64,000 nt of DNA from Apiotrichum sp. Y4204 (GCA_025531455.1 JAMYHL010000010.1:744001-808000), one strand, 5' to 3'. Shown: positions 12,060-24,420, counted from the first letter of the stretch. Translations and numbers: made by a program. The notes: generated by a model from the sequence alone, not told the origin.

Positions 12060-12630
12060 TCAAAGGAGGCCGTGGAGCTTGGGGTCACGACTGGGGTCGA
12101 AGTGGGTTTGTCCGGGACGCGACATGCTGAGCAGCGAGAGAAGCGGGCGGCGATCAGACTGGGGCTGGATGACGGTCTGCTTCTGAGCTGCCGCGGCGGC
12201 GGCGGTTGCTTGGGAGAGTTTTGTGGCCATCGCTGACTGTCAGCATGAATCAAGGTGGGGAAGGAAGCACGAGAACGACAAGAAGCAGTGAGTGTGGGCA
12301 AGGCTGAACGCACTCGTGGGCTAATGATGAAATGCAGGTGTGTCACGCGCAATCGATACGCGGTGCAACAACGCCCACTGCCCACAAGAGCCACTCAGCT
12401 TGAGCAGCTCATAGCTCCCAGATGTTCATCGTTCGTGTCCAGTAACACTCACCAAACTCAGCGGCGCTGGTGCGGTCCTCGCGGCAGAAGGCGTGGGTGC
12501 CCTGGTCGAAATGTGCGAGAAGTGCGTTCAGACGGTCCTCGAGGAATGTGGTTTGCGGCGAGGTCGAGGGAGTGTTTGTTGCACTCTGCACGAAAGAGGA
12601 TGAGGAATCGCGACGGCTGATGGGCTGCAT
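12060..12630 (-). CDS. Small hypothetical protein, 116 aa
   Basis: Two exons (12630-12453 and 12232-12060) join in phase. The Ser/Thr-rich start (MQPISRRDSSSSFVQSATNTP) is followed by a probably helical stretch (FLEDRLNALLAHFDQGTHAFC). An Ala run after the junction (AMATKLSQATAAAAAAQKQ) and a short tail ending DPKLHGLL complete it. No signal peptide or membrane helix is visible and I do not recognise the family. The acceptor choice (CAG before CGATGG) is the one that keeps a long frame; a neighbouring AG would end the protein early. A TATATA box lies ~108 bp upstream of the ATG, which supports expression. Confidence 0.6.
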
Positions 12631-14708
12631 GGTGGCGAGGTGGCGAGTGGTGGAAGTGGCAGTAGTGGAGATGGTTGTGGTCGTGATGATGTCAAAGACA
12701 AAAGTTGACGATCGCGCAGGTGATGGCTTGGCGTTGTTATATACGTGGGCGATGATGTGTCTGCTGGTGAAGCAGGTGTTGAGGATGATGATGATGGATA
12801 GATGGGATGTGGGGGAGAGGTTGAACGTGCTGCTTTTGTATTTTTATCGTGTTGCCAGAGTACCAGAGAGGATGAGACAAAAACCATTCCATCCCATCAG
12901 ATTGATGCAATATCGACGCATGCGTATCAGCTGTTCTTCTCTTGTCCAGCTGTTGTTCCCCTTGGTTGCGTGAGTCCCTTATCCCCCCCTTATCCCTTAT
13001 CCCTGTGTTAATGCGCTGCCCGTTGGCCACTGCTTTTGTTAGGGGTTGATTAATTTGACGGACAGCCGTTGCGGTACCTTGCTGCCGAACAAGTCCGACG
13101 ACCCATTACTAGACCACTGCGGCAAAAGGCAAACAGCAAGCCCCGCCCCCGTCGGCTCCGTCTCCGTGGCTCCACCCATTCCAGCCAAGCCTTAGCTCCC
13201 AAGGGGGGAGGCACAAGGTGCGCACATCCCGTGACGTCCGATCTGCACGGGCCCAGCCACACCGGAGACCCTGGATATGGATGTCGCGACTCCCCAACCA
13301 CAACTCTATATCCAGGCGACTCCGGCGATCTCTGCGAAGTCTGGTCAAAAAGTTCACAGAACTGACAAAGAATGCAGAGCATGCGAGCACGCAGAACACA
13401 AGGGCGTGTAATAATGTGTATGCATGACGATTGAAGAAGCGACTTTTCTCCTTCGGGTGCTGCCGATCACTGTTGGCAGGCGAGATAGATGATCAGATGA
13501 CGGACGACGGTAATCTGCTGCCATGCAATCCTCAGCTCTGAGACCATGAGACTATCGGTACGCTGCTCCCTCTCAGCAGGTACACCGGCGATCCCGCATC
13601 CCTGGTCGCCTTCCGGACATCAGGACCGCTTCTCCGTCTTCTGCGTTCCGCACTCCGAGTTCTCCCACGTTCGCAGTTGTTATGGAACAGTGAAGAACTG
13701 TATCTGCAAGTCGGGAGCGGACATTCCCTGATGTGCGTGTTGAGCCTAGACTGTATGCAGAGTGAGCCAAGGATCCGGAACACGTGCAACCGTCCCTGAC
13801 CGCGCAACCGCGGACTGGGCATGGCCGTGCAATTCGGCCCTGGACCCGAGACGCCCGTAGACCGTAGACTATGTGCGGGCCGTGGGCCGCATACCGTAGC
13901 CTTATCATCAACGTTCAAGCCACGAACTTCCAGGCCTTTGCGTGAAAGTCTAGTGTGCACTGTCTTGGGGGGCTGAGGTACTGAGGGCCTGAGGTGATTA
14001 CGTGACTCACCTGCCCATACGCCCACGAAAGCCACGGCGTGACCACGATATGCCACAATTGCTGGCAATTTTGGCGCCATCAAACGAGCGACGCCGAATG
14101 CCGAGTACCGGGTCCTCACCGAGAATGATCGACTCCTTGTGCATGCCGTCCGAGAATGTGGATGTCAAATATCCGGGAGATAGTGAGGTTGTCCACTCGA
14201 CTCCAGAGTCGTTATCGCGGTATCTGCCATGGAGCTCCGCGTTCCGCTCTGCGCACGCAATTTCGGCGTTGTCTGGTTTCTGATTCTCGGCGTACGGTGC
14301 CACAGCGGATATCGGCTTCTTCCCGAGGCTCCGCGGGAATCCGATGGCCGGTATGGTACTAGGGCGGGGCTCGCCGCTAACTTACTTTTGATTCCTGACT
14401 CTCATCGACTCCGAACATTCCTTACGTGTGGAGCGTGGGCAATACTTGCGGCAACCTCATCTCCGACTCATGATGCCTCCAAACGTGCCCGCTTCTTGAC
14501 AATAACTGACCATAGTTGCGCTGGCCCGCGGTCCCATCGACGCTGTTGACGGGCTCTCTCCTCTTGAGCCTACGTCTTGAATTGTGCAACAAGAATCCAT
14601 TCACACCGGTAGAACCGCATGGCGCACATCGCAGACTCGAGCTCGCGGGTGCTGTATCCTTGTGGTACTCCAGGAACTGTTGGCAAGTGCAAAAACAGGC
14701 GTTCCAAT
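12631..14708. other. Gene-poor region; promoter of the small minus-strand gene at its left end
   Basis: Besides the TATA element near 12.74 kb I see no gene I can support. Several open frames (for example minus 14119-13532) start with non-ATG codons or show no domain. Confidence 0.5.
12738..12743 (-). promoter_or_regulatory. TATA box
   Basis: TATATA (minus strand GTATATAAC) lies ~108 bp before the start codon of the 116-aa gene. Confidence 0.5.
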
Positions 14709-14797
14709 GCCCCGTAGCCGACTTGAACGACTGACCTTGTCATGACCTGAAGATTCCAGGGTACTAGTGACACGCTCTACCACTGAGCTAACGGGGC
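14709..14797 (-). tRNA. tRNA-Thr (anticodon AGT), with intron
   Basis: The acceptor stem GCCCCGT/ACGGGGC is perfect. The D arm TAGCTCAGTGGTAGAGC is standard. The anticodon stem TGTCA/TGACA encloses loop CTAGTA + intron + A. The T arm AGTCG-TTCAAGT-CGGCT is intact. The anticodon reads AGT (ACU/ACC codons after A34 modification to inosine). The intron is about 18 nt and begins after position 37, the normal place for nuclear tRNA introns. It sits alone in a gene-poor stretch. Confidence 0.9.
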
Positions 14798-17684
14798 TCA
14801 CATTTCCGCACGAAATCTGCGTTTCAACAGCGATTGGTTGACAGAGCTCATCGTAGAGGTTTGTTTCTGGTCGAGTCCGTCGAACTTGCCCAGAGGGTGT
14901 GCAGTAAATCAACAGCTCCGTATTGCCGACTCCGGATGCGAGTGCGGGCACGAAGGACATCACAGAGTGAAGGCCATTGACAGATACCAAAGACAACTCA
15001 TATCACCATCAGAAAAGGTTAAACGACAAGGCACAGTATGGACGACAGTCGATGGGCTACCCCGTATACAGTCTCAGAACCTGCAGACTACCTATAACTA
15101 ACGGTTCTGATGGGCGACGGAAAGGGTGCAAATATCGAGACAAGAACAAGTGCAAGACCGACGAAGGGCCCCCCGGCGTCACACACTTGTCACAACTGCC
15201 TCACAGACCGAGCGCTGCAGACTGCCAGTCACTCTCCCCAGAACCCCATACAAATTGCTCAGACGCGTCCGTGCTTCTGGAACTGAAGGATCTGCGGTTC
15301 CAGGAGTTTCCTGGCCTCGACCGTGGACCCAGGAATGGGACGCTTCTGGAAGACAAGGAGAGATCGTCGCCCATTCGAACGCCTCATCGTGGTTCACAGC
15401 TACTGTACCACAACGGGGGAGCTGTTCCCAGTTGGTCCCCGGTCCTGAAAGGAAGTGAGGATCAGACGCCGCAGCTGGAGGTGCGGACACAGCATTCTGC
15501 TACGGGAGAAGCTTTTTGTCAATCACCCAAGTCACCGTCCGCTGATAGCCGGCGTATCAGGCGGCCAGTGCTGGAGGTGGTCGTGTTTCAGCTCAATGAG
15601 GATTCGCCCACCCCGAGTCGGTGGATTTCTCGACTCTCAAGTGCCAGGCTGCGACCTCACTGACGACCTCCTAATGACGTCGTGTGGCTTGGAAAGAAGG
15701 GTGCTCGTAGCTCGCAGCTGATGGGTCACAGAAATGCTGTCAAGTATACGCTTGGCATCACGACTGCGCAAATACAGAACGCAGAGCAGCTCTGCTTAGA
15801 CGCTGATGCTCAGCTGTTTACCTTGCCCCTGCTCCACTCCACCTACTCGGACGGTTCGTCCTCAGGGAGAAAAGGATTACCTGTGCAAAGTCAAGGGTTC
15901 TTTGCTCCGTGGCCCACCACTTACAGAAGCGCGTTTACGGGCCTTGAGACCCAGGTGGGTCTATCAAGGTGTACATTAAGCTCGCACAGTCGCATGGTTT
16001 GGTATCTTCTGGGAAAAAAGGTGCCCGGAGCCGAACGTCGGGGATTGACGAAGCATCGGAACAGATTAGGGTGAGCACTGGGATGACTTGCAGAGGGCCG
16101 GTTCCCCGAGGAACGTGTCGCTGGAGTCGCAAGGTTGATGACTCCACATCACGGATGGCAGTCTTCTGCGGCCTCGAGGGGACAATGAACTCCCAAGTAA
16201 CGATACTTTCGCGCCGATGCAGACTTCTTCGGTCATCAACTGCTATCAGTCTAACGTGAGACGGCCCAGTATATCAAGGTTGCACTTTACTGCACTCCTT
16301 CCACTCCCCCAACCACCTGCCCTCCACGCTTCTCCGCTCGGCCCCCTTGTCTCCACCACTGACAGTTCTCCATAGCCTCATCGTTGCAGAGACCTTCTTA
16401 GCTACACAGCTCCTCCCTCAACCGACAGCCATTACTTCACTTGTAGCACCACCCCAATTTACGCCCTGGCTTCGCGGGCGGACACATACCCTGGTGCACG
16501 CTCCCACGCCTCTGCCCAGTTCATTCCAACCGCCGACTGATTCATCAACGGCCGATAACGGGCTGTCGAGGACTCTACCACTTGGCCCAGACGCTCATCC
16601 AAGTGGACACCGCAGAGACACTCCACCAGACCCTTGTGTTCCAGGAACTCTGTGTGACGGTGCGCACCGGCAACCCTTCCATTTCGCCGGCTCTCCGCCA
16701 AACTTGAAAAGGTTGCCTTCGAGCATCGGTTGCAATTCGCGTGAATACGCACAGTTACTCTCTCGCTGGCATTTGCTGCGGCTGTGAGCGAATTGTAAAG
16801 TGAGTTGTTGAGGTTATGAGCATCGTGTGGTGTCACAGCTGGTTGTGCATGGCCTCCATGTGCATGGCCTGCATGGCTGCCTGCCTGGATCGCATGGGAC
16901 GAACGGACAGAACCTGAAGGAACTGCCCAGTGACGTGACGGAGGACGCCGTGTGTGGGGACCCCACATACTTCTTTGGTTTTTTTTTTTTGGACTCTGCC
17001 CTATTTTATTTTTTTGGCCTTTTTTTCCGTCGTGTTCTGTGTCCCGGCGCCGGCGCCGTCGGTCAGGTTGGCGAAGAGATTTTTTCGACGCGCAGACAAA
17101 CGGCTGGGCGGGGGGAACTGGGAAGTGAATGGATATACAGGCATGCAAGAGACGGGGAGCACTGTGCGTACGGCTAGGCTGTGGTAGCTGGCACGCTCAA
17201 GCCGGAGAGGTCTGTCCATTACTGCCGCTATTTGCATCTCACGAAAGTTGGTTGCTCGGTCAAGACCATCATTGGCCGGGTTCCTCTCTGCCTCTCTCAT
17301 TTTGAGATCGTTTCTTCTTTCTCTTCTTTTCTTTCTTCTCCTTCTTCAAAAAGGCCTGCTGCTGACATCGCTCTCTCCACCAGCACTGTCACGCAGCCGC
17401 TTGGCCACATCTCCATCTCCCCTCCCCCCTCCCCCTCATCCCTTCGACTCCCTCCCTCTTGCCCATCTCGACTCTTCAACTTCCCGGGAACTGTCGGTGT
17501 CGAGTCGTCTGCAATCCTTGCTCTCATCCAGATCCCGCCATCTCTGCTTCAGCCTGTCGAGCAGCCTCGTCCCGCAGTCCCTGTAACGACAGACGTATTC
17601 CCACTTGCACCTTAGCGACCGTGTTCCGCATTGCATCCGCCGTAAACCTTGCCTCCGCGTCCGCCATCATACACATCCTCCATC
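14798..17684. other. Gene-poor region with one unresolved coding-like segment
   Basis: No complete gene can be supported. A + strand frame around 16,460-16,706 has protein-like composition (LYHLAQTLIQVDTAETLHQ) but no ATG and no convincing upstream exon. A T-rich tract lies at 16,978-17,030 and CT-rich stretches run from 17.28 to 17.66 kb. The CT-rich part is probably the pyrimidine-rich 5' leader of the C2H2 gene that begins at 17,685. Confidence 0.5.
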
Positions 17685-18914
17685 ATGAGCCTTCTTCCAC
17701 CATTTGAGGACTTTGACGCAACCGCCTCCTGGGTGTCGTCCACCGCCGCGCAGCCAAAGTTTATGGACAGCGACTTCCAATGCTTCGCCAGCGGTACGCC
17801 TCCCGGTCAGCCCATGGGGGATAGCGAGCTGGAGGCCCTCTTTGGCATAAAGTTTCCTTCTCCACAACTCCCCGAGGCTTCTGTCTTTGACACGGGCCTT
17901 TCTTCCGTGCCAGCGCCTCCGCAAGCGGCGCTCCAGGCGGCCCTTGCTTCTGTGAGCGGGCACTCGACTTGTTCACCCCTCAACCCAAACCACTCTACGT
18001 CCATCCACCACACAACCGACAAAGGGCCCAACGCCCTCCAACTCGATATGCTTGACGCCCTCACTCCTGCTGGCTCACCGCGGGCTATCTCAAGCGGTTT
18101 CGATTCACCTTCGTTCCAGTTCTCCCCAACCCCCACCCTAACCATGTGCCCGACCGTCGACTCGACTCCTGCCCCGCGCTCGAACTCAAGATGCTCGTCG
18201 CGATCGTCATTCTCCACTCAGACCGACGATGTCAAGCCGTTCATTTCCCGCACCGTGTCGGATGGTTACGCCGAAGTCCAACAGCCTGTCATCCACATTG
18301 GACCCGATGGGAAGCCCAAGAAGCTGCACCTGTGCCCCTACGTTGAATGTCCTCGCTCCGCCCGTACCTTCCGCTCCAATGCCGACCTGCAACGCCACGT
18401 TCGTTCCCACAGGGGTGAACGTCCTTATAAATGCCCGGAGCCAGATTGTGGCAAAGCGTATGGCCAACAGAATAAGATGGTCAACCACGTCAAGCAGCAG
18501 CATCCTGCACTTTTGTCGAGCATCGAAGTGGGCCGTAGTCGTCGTCGTGCCCCCGCTTCGGCACCAGTCTCGCGTGCCGTCTCGGTCTCGCGTGCTTCGT
18601 CCGTGATGCGTTCTGTTTCGGCTCCCTCTACTCCGGGGGGTTCTCGTATTCGGGGCCCCATCCGCACACCCATTACCTCCCCTGTAGCGAGCATCGGGCC
18701 CTCTCGATTCTCATCGTCGACCTCTGGTCGTCCTGCGCCTTACACGCTTCCTACGACGAGTACCACCGCGACGGCTCACCTTGCCCGCTCGTCTCAGGGA
18801 CTTACCATTCCCTCGGCTCGCCGTGACTCCCTTTCGAATCACATGCAGCTGCACCATGAAGTGTTCGGCCCATCGTCGTCGACCTCGAGCTCCTCATCGT
18901 CTCTCTGGGGGTAA
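17685..18914 (+). CDS. C2H2 zinc-finger protein, putative transcription factor
   Basis: A single exon encodes 409 aa. The N-terminal ~200 residues are acidic/Ser/Pro-rich (LLPPFEDFDATASW) and could act as an activation region (inference). Two adjacent C2H2 fingers follow at about residues 217-275. The first has C-x4-C then H-x3-H (CPYVEC ... HVRSH), the TGEKP-type linker is RGERPYK, and the second has CPEPDC ... HVKQQH. The rest is a Ser/Arg/Pro-rich tail ending in a Ser run (SSSTSSSSSSLWG). Two fingers suggest a short DNA site. The start is the first ATG after a long CT-rich leader. The family member cannot be named from sequence alone. Confidence 0.88.
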   Translation: MSLLPPFEDFDATASWVSSTAAQPKFMDSDFQCFASGTPPGQPMGDSELEALFGIKFPSPQLPEASVFDTGLSSVPAPPQAALQAALASVSGHSTCSPLNPNHSTSIHHTTDKGPNALQLDMLDALTPAGSPRAISSGFDSPSFQFSPTPTLTMCPTVDSTPAPRSNSRCSSRSSFSTQTDDVKPFISRTVSDGYAEVQQPVIHIGPDGKPKKLHLCPYVECPRSARTFRSNADLQRHVRSHRGERPYKCPEPDCGKAYGQQNKMVNHVKQQHPALLSSIEVGRSRRRAPASAPVSRAVSVSRASSVMRSVSAPSTPGGSRIRGPIRTPITSPVASIGPSRFSSSTSGRPAPYTLPTTSTTATAHLARSSQGLTIPSARRDSLSNHMQLHHEVFGPSSSTSSSSSSLWG

Positions 18915-20055
18915 CTTCCTCTTATAGACGCTCTTAGAGCACATTAGATGTCTCTTAGCCTCACGGACTCTCAACTGTATATCACCTCCTGCGGCCGTCA
19001 CACCTGTCCCTACCCCCTACCATCATCAAAGAATCACCATAACTCGCATGGCGACACTGCAACTCGGTGAGCGCAAGTACGAAACCAAAAGACGAAGAAG
19101 TATCGAGCATCCCACAAAGCAAAGAGAAACACAGCAATGATACGGAAACCGCAGCAGCAACAAAATCATTTCCCTGGCAGAGTCCCCCATAGCATATCCG
19201 CCATTCCAACTCCTCCCATGTGCATCACTTCCTATCCCATCCTCCACCACATCCATCCTGTCCATCAGCCTCCTAAAGGCCCAATGCATAGTTCATTTGA
19301 ACGTTTCTTACACACACGCGCGCGCAGACCGCACAGGTCGCAGGAAGCGCAGCAGCCTACTTGACATGAAAGCGCAGCCCTGCGATTTATGTTCACAGAA
19401 TCTGCAAAGTGGATCCAGGTGGAGGGGGAATGGTGGGTCGGTGGAGGTGGTCGTGTTACTCCGAGTTATATCCGACACACACAGCCTTATCACCGGCAAT
19501 CAGGCGGGTCTGCGTCCTCGGTGTAACGGCCGGTGCTTGATGTTTGCCCCTGCCGATCCCCAGACTGACGGCGCAGAGCCCACTGTCCTGTGCATTCCTC
19601 TTTCCCACCATCCAGTCAGTCGTATCACGCCTCTCGATCTCTCGGAAGCTTCTGTCCCGCTTCTCAGATCGCCAGATCGCCAGGGTAGTCCAGGCACCCC
19701 AGGCACGACGCATTCCTCTCTGCCGAGATCCAGGTCCCGCTACCGGCGGCCCGAGCGTCATCTTCCTGCGCTGCACCGTGACAATGTGGCCTTGAGCCTT
19801 TGAGCTTTGTGATGCTGTGAGCTCACAGGCGTAATCAAGCGCATGGTACACCTTTGTGCTCTGATAGTCCAAGATCTACCAGGTTCAGCCTCCAGTGCTT
19901 GGACCACGTCTCTGTGGAGCATCCCGTGCGCTCCCCATGCCCGCATGACGACTTCTCACACAGCGCCGGACGCAGATCAGGTCAGTCGGTGCTACATGAC
20001 CCATGCATGGTATGGCCTCTAAATTACTGACGCTTCAGATCACAACTGTCTAGCA
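18915..20055. other. Intergenic region between convergent genes, nothing seen
   Basis: This 1.1 kb separates the C2H2 stop (+) and the ValRS stop (-) and should hold both 3' ends. A + frame at 19.3-19.8 kb starts with TTG and has no domain. Confidence 0.5.
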
Positions 20056-23000
20056 TTAGAGGAGGAGCTTGAAGCGCTCCATCGCCTGGCGGAGAGTCTC
20101 AATCTCGGCCTCGTACTTGGCGATCTGAGGAGTAAGCAGCTGTTTCTTGCGTTCGTCCAACTCCGCTCTCCAAACTCACCTTCTCAGTGTTCTGAGTGCG
20201 AACGTTCTCAGGAACGGTGCTCTCGTAGTTGGCCTGCTTAGTCTGCTTGACAACCTTGTCAAGACCCTGCTCGGAGAACGCGGCCTTCTTCTCAAGCTTG
20301 GCAATCTCGGCGGCAGCGTCGACCTTGCCCTGTGGACGTCAGCATACCACAACACGATGCTGGAGTATGTCGGACTCACCTTGACGGGGATGTGAACATT
20401 GAGGTCGGCGGTGACAGTCTCCGTGCCACAGCCTGCAGGGACCTCGGAGTCCTCGGAGATGAACTGGACCTGGCCGGCACCCTTAGTGAGCGCAACAATG
20501 ATAGGACCCTGGGTCTCGAGCATGGCGCGGGCCTTCGGGTTCTTCGCCTGAACGATGACTAGTATATCAGCAGGCTGAAATACCTGGCAACTTACTGGTG
20601 ATCTTGTCCTCAAGGGTCTTGCCGTTCGTGGGCAGGTTGTACGAGCTAGAAATGGAACGAGCGGACCGGATGCAGTCGTTGACAAGGTCAAAGTCGGCCT
20701 CAGCCTCAGGGAAGTTAAACTCGGGAACCTGGGGTTAGCATCTGCAAACTTAGAAGCCAACTCACCTCCTCGGGGAAAGCGGCAACCATAATGGACTCGG
20801 TCGAGTCGTCGGCACGACGGGGAAGACGCTGCCAGAGGTCCTCGGTAACGTAGGGCATGAAGGGGTGGAAGAGTTTGAGACCAGCGTCAATGGCGGTGTA
20901 GAGCGTGTTCTGGCACGACTCCTTGGCAGAGGCGTCATCGCCCTCGAATATGGGCTTGGTAGCCTCAATGAAGACATCACAGAGATCGTTGAGGAAGAAG
21001 CGGTAGGCGTACGTGGTGGCGTCCGAGAAATCGCGGTTCTCCAATGCGGAGTTGACCGACGCCGCGGCAAAGTTGAGACGGTGGAGAAGCCACTTCTCAG
21101 CAATGCACTCCTTGCCAGTGGGCTTTGCTGATGCCAACGGCTTGAACGTAGCCTCAAGACGCTTGCCGTCGAGGTCGACGAGGCCAAGGCGGAAGAGACC
21201 GAACTTGGTGGCGTTCCAGAGCTTGTTGCAGAACTTGCGGTAGCCCTCAACACGACCAATCTCGAGGTTGATGTCACGACCGCCGGTCGTGTAGTTACAG
21301 AGGGTGAAACGGAGCGCGTCGGTACCGCACTGAGGAATGCCCTTGGGGAAGAGCTTCTTCTGGCCGTCCTCCGCCTTCTTGATCTCCTTCTCAGGAAGGT
21401 TGCCGGTGCGGAGGTCGTTGTGGAGCTTCTGGAGGTTCTGGCCGGTGATAACGTCAAGAGGGTCAATGACGTTACCAGTCGACTTGGACATCTTACGTCC
21501 CCAGGCGTCACGAACCATGGGGTGGCAGTAGACCTCAGGGAACGGCATCTGGCCGGTGAGCTGGTTGCCGAAAAAGACCATACGAGCGACCCAGAAGAAC
21601 AAGATATCCCAACCCGTCTCAAGAATAGAATTGGGGTAGAAGTGCTCGAGGTCCTTGGTCTTCTCCGGCCAGCCCATAGTCGAGAATGGCCAGAGACCCG
21701 ACGAGAACCACGTGTCCAGGACGTCGTCGTCCTGCTTGAGGGTGTACTTGCGACCGTTGGCACGCTTCGAGGCCTCGACCTCGGCCTCCTCGAGCGAACG
21801 GGCAATGATCCAGTTGTCCTGGTTGCTGGACTAGCGACGTCAGTTCAGCTCAGCCCATGGGCTCATGGCGGATTACTCACATCCGAGGTCTCCCCCTCAA
21901 AGGTGAGGAGGTACGCAGGACAGCGGTGACCCCACCAGAGCTGACGGGAAATGCACCAGTCCTGCATGTTCTCCATCCAACGAATCCAGTCGTTGGCGAT
22001 GGTCTTGGGCTTGATGTCGATCTCACCCGCGGCAGTACGCTTAAGAACCTCCTCCGCCATGGGTCTGCAGCTGACCCACCACTGAGGCTTCATGATCTGC
22101 TCGACAACGTCGCCCGAACGCGAGCAGATGGGGATCTGCATCTCGTTGTCCTTCGCCTCAACGTACAGGCCCTTCTCCTTGAGAGCCTCGAGGACAGCGT
22201 TACGAACGTGGAAGCGCTTCATGCCAGCGAAGGGGGCAGCGTTCTCGTTGTATGTACCGTCATCGTTCATCAGGGAGATAAACTCAAGGTTGTTGCGGAC
22301 GGCGCACTCGAAGTCATTGGGGTCGTGCGCAGGAGTGATCTTGACGGCGCCGGTACCGAACTCCATGTCAACAGTGACGCCGTCGGTAACGATGGGAATA
22401 CGACGGCCGTTGAAGGGGTGGACGACGAACTTGCCGTGGAGGTGCTTGTAGCGGGGGTCGTCCGGGTGAACGGCAACAGCCGTGTCGCCGAGCATAGTCT
22501 CAGGACGCGTAGTGGCGACGATGATGAACTCATCAGAGTCCTCGATGGGGTACTTGAAGGAGGTAATGACACCAAACTCAAACTTCTCTTTGGGATCGTA
22601 GCCTTTAACGTTCAGAAGAGTACGGCCGGTCAGAGACTTCTGGTCGACCTCAAGGTTCGAGAGGGAGGTGTTGAGGAAGCACGACCAGTTGACCAGGCGG
22701 TTGGCACGGTAGATGAGGCCCTTCTGGTGGAGCTCAACGAAACCCTCAACAACAGCCTTGGAGAGTTGCTGATAGATTAGCTTTCGAGCATGGTAGGGCA
22801 CTCACGTCCGACATCGTGAACGCAACACGGTTCCACTCGAACGATCCACCGAGGCGGCGCATCTGGTTCGTGATGTTGGCCTGGTACCTGGTGTCAGATA
22901 TGGTCTATACAACGATAACTCACTGGTCCTTCCACTCCCAAACCTTCTCCAGGAACTTCTCACGGCCGTAGTCGTGACGGGTCTTGCCCTCGTTCTTCAT

Positions 23001-23814
23001 AAGACGAGCCTCGACAACGGCCTGCGTTGCGATACCAGCGTGGTCGTAACCGGGGACGAAGAGGACCGAGCAACCCTGCATACGCTTCCAGCGAATCAGA
23101 CCGTCCTGAATAGCGATGGTGAGAGCATGTCCAATGTGGAGGTTGCCAGTGACGTTGGGGGGAGGGAAGGCCATCGAGAAAGTCCCACGAGCGAGAGGAG
23201 TGCCGTCGGCGTTGAACTTTGGCTCAAAGTAGCCCTGCTTCTCCCACCAGTCGTAGTGGGCAGCCTCGACCTTTGTCGGGTCGTAGCTAGAGGGCATGTC
23301 CCCCGAGACATCTATCATCAGCGAGTAACTCTTGCAACTCGACCTCACCCTTCTTCTCGCCCTTAGGAGTCGGGTTGACCCAGGTCTCGGCGGGGGTCTC
23401 CTCGACCTTCTTCTCCTCCTTCTTCTTCTCCTTCTTCGCAGAGGGCTGGGTCTGAACAGCGGGGCCCTTAGCAGCAGCCTTGGCAAGCTTCTCGAGACGC
23501 TTTGCCTCCTTCTTGGCTGTAATCTAAGTCAGTCACGGAACTCGGTGCTGGGTGAGGCACTCACCGCCCTTCTTGGAAGGCTTGTTCTCCTCGCCGGCAG
23601 CGGGAGCAGCTCCGTCGGCAGGGGTGGGCACGACGGGAGCCTCGGTCTGAGGCTTGGTAACCTCTGGAGCGGACATTATGGGCGAGGAATTAATGTAACG
23701 AGCCGTGAGGTAGGGCAAAGGCGCAATGTATGGGGATCTGGCAGCGTAGAGTTGACGAACGGGGTATCCGCGTTGAAGCTGTTTTTGGGCGGCGAGGGCG
23801 AGGTGGCGTATCAT
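20056..23814 (-). CDS. VAS1: Valyl-tRNA synthetase, probably dual cytosolic/mitochondrial
   Basis: Ten exons (23814-23565, 23516-23349, 23311-22924, 22887-22806, 22768-21881, 21830-20766, 20728-20596, 20558-20380, 20329-20180, 20124-20056) give 1123 aa. It charges tRNA-Val with valine. Class I signatures are present: HIGH near residue 198 ([10 protein letters not shown]) and KMSKS near 705 ([10 protein letters not shown]). Between them is the editing domain. The C-terminal coiled coil ([16 protein letters not shown] ... [14 protein letters not shown]) is typical of ValRS. A Lys/Glu-rich linker follows the N-terminus. The first ATG begins an Arg/Leu/Tyr-rich leader of 46 residues with no acidic residues ([20 protein letters not shown]), a likely mitochondrial signal. 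An in-frame second ATG at 23676 (MSAPEVTK) would start the cytosolic form, as is known for yeast VAS1. Confidence 0.96.
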
Positions 23815-24420
23815 ACACCACCTTTTTATGCGAGTTCACTGGAGTCAAGTACAACTCCTTGTGGTGGTCCAAGATGGAGTAGAGTAGTGTGGGTTGTTGG
23901 AGTCGATAGAGAATGTTGGACAGATCGCGAGCACAAAGAGTCACAATCCATCAATGTCGGCAGTCTCGGCAGATCCCCCCTATTTTTTCGGTCAACCAAC
24001 ACTTTTTGACTCGCCATCCGTCAAGAGGCCACCAGAGTGTCAGAGGTGCATAAGAAAGATCATCACGTCCTAATGCAAAGGGTCTCAAGTATTATCATTG
24101 ATAGACTGGTGCTAATAAACCTCCAAAATTCTAAACCCTGGTGACCACGTGAATCTCACGTCCTCACCCCGCAGCTATATGACGTGTACTTTAAAGCACT
24201 GGCCAGCTCTGATACGATTCACGCGCTCCGCTGCGGCGATGAGCGTCGAGCGTGCAGAGTGCGCGTGGGGATGGTGACGACGTTTCAGCGTTGATTGCGT
24301 TGATGAGGGCTTTGCCGGGAACCGCGGATTGACAACCTTCTCGTTTCGCAACAACAGTCTTACAATTTATACAATCGCAGTCTCTATTCTCACGATACAG
24401 GCACTGGGACGCAGAGAGCC
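23815..24420. promoter_or_regulatory. Divergent promoter region of VAS1 and AP-2 mu
   Basis: The 606 bp between the two start codons hold no ORF of note. Short CT-rich stretches and no firm TATA box are seen. Confidence 0.45.

Noticed and set aside
13532..14119. 195-codon minus-strand open frame
   Set aside because: No domain, mixed third-position use, and nothing upstream or downstream to splice to.
14977..15663. 228-codon + strand open frame
   Set aside because: It starts at TTG; composition is not distinct from random GC-rich DNA and no family resemblance is visible.
16459..17148. 229-codon minus-strand open frame
   Set aside because: Contains a Lys/Asn stretch that is just the reverse of a T-rich tract; no domain. 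The opposite strand looks slightly more coding-like but has no start.
20762..21805. 347-codon minus-strand Ser/Arg-rich frame
   Set aside because: It is the +1 shadow of the ValRS exon that carries KMSKS; low-complexity composition shows the wrong frame.
21857..22780. 307-codon + strand ORF opposite valyl-tRNA synthetase
   Set aside because: It mirrors a conserved exon of the synthetase on the other strand; it has no domain and no splice signals of its own.
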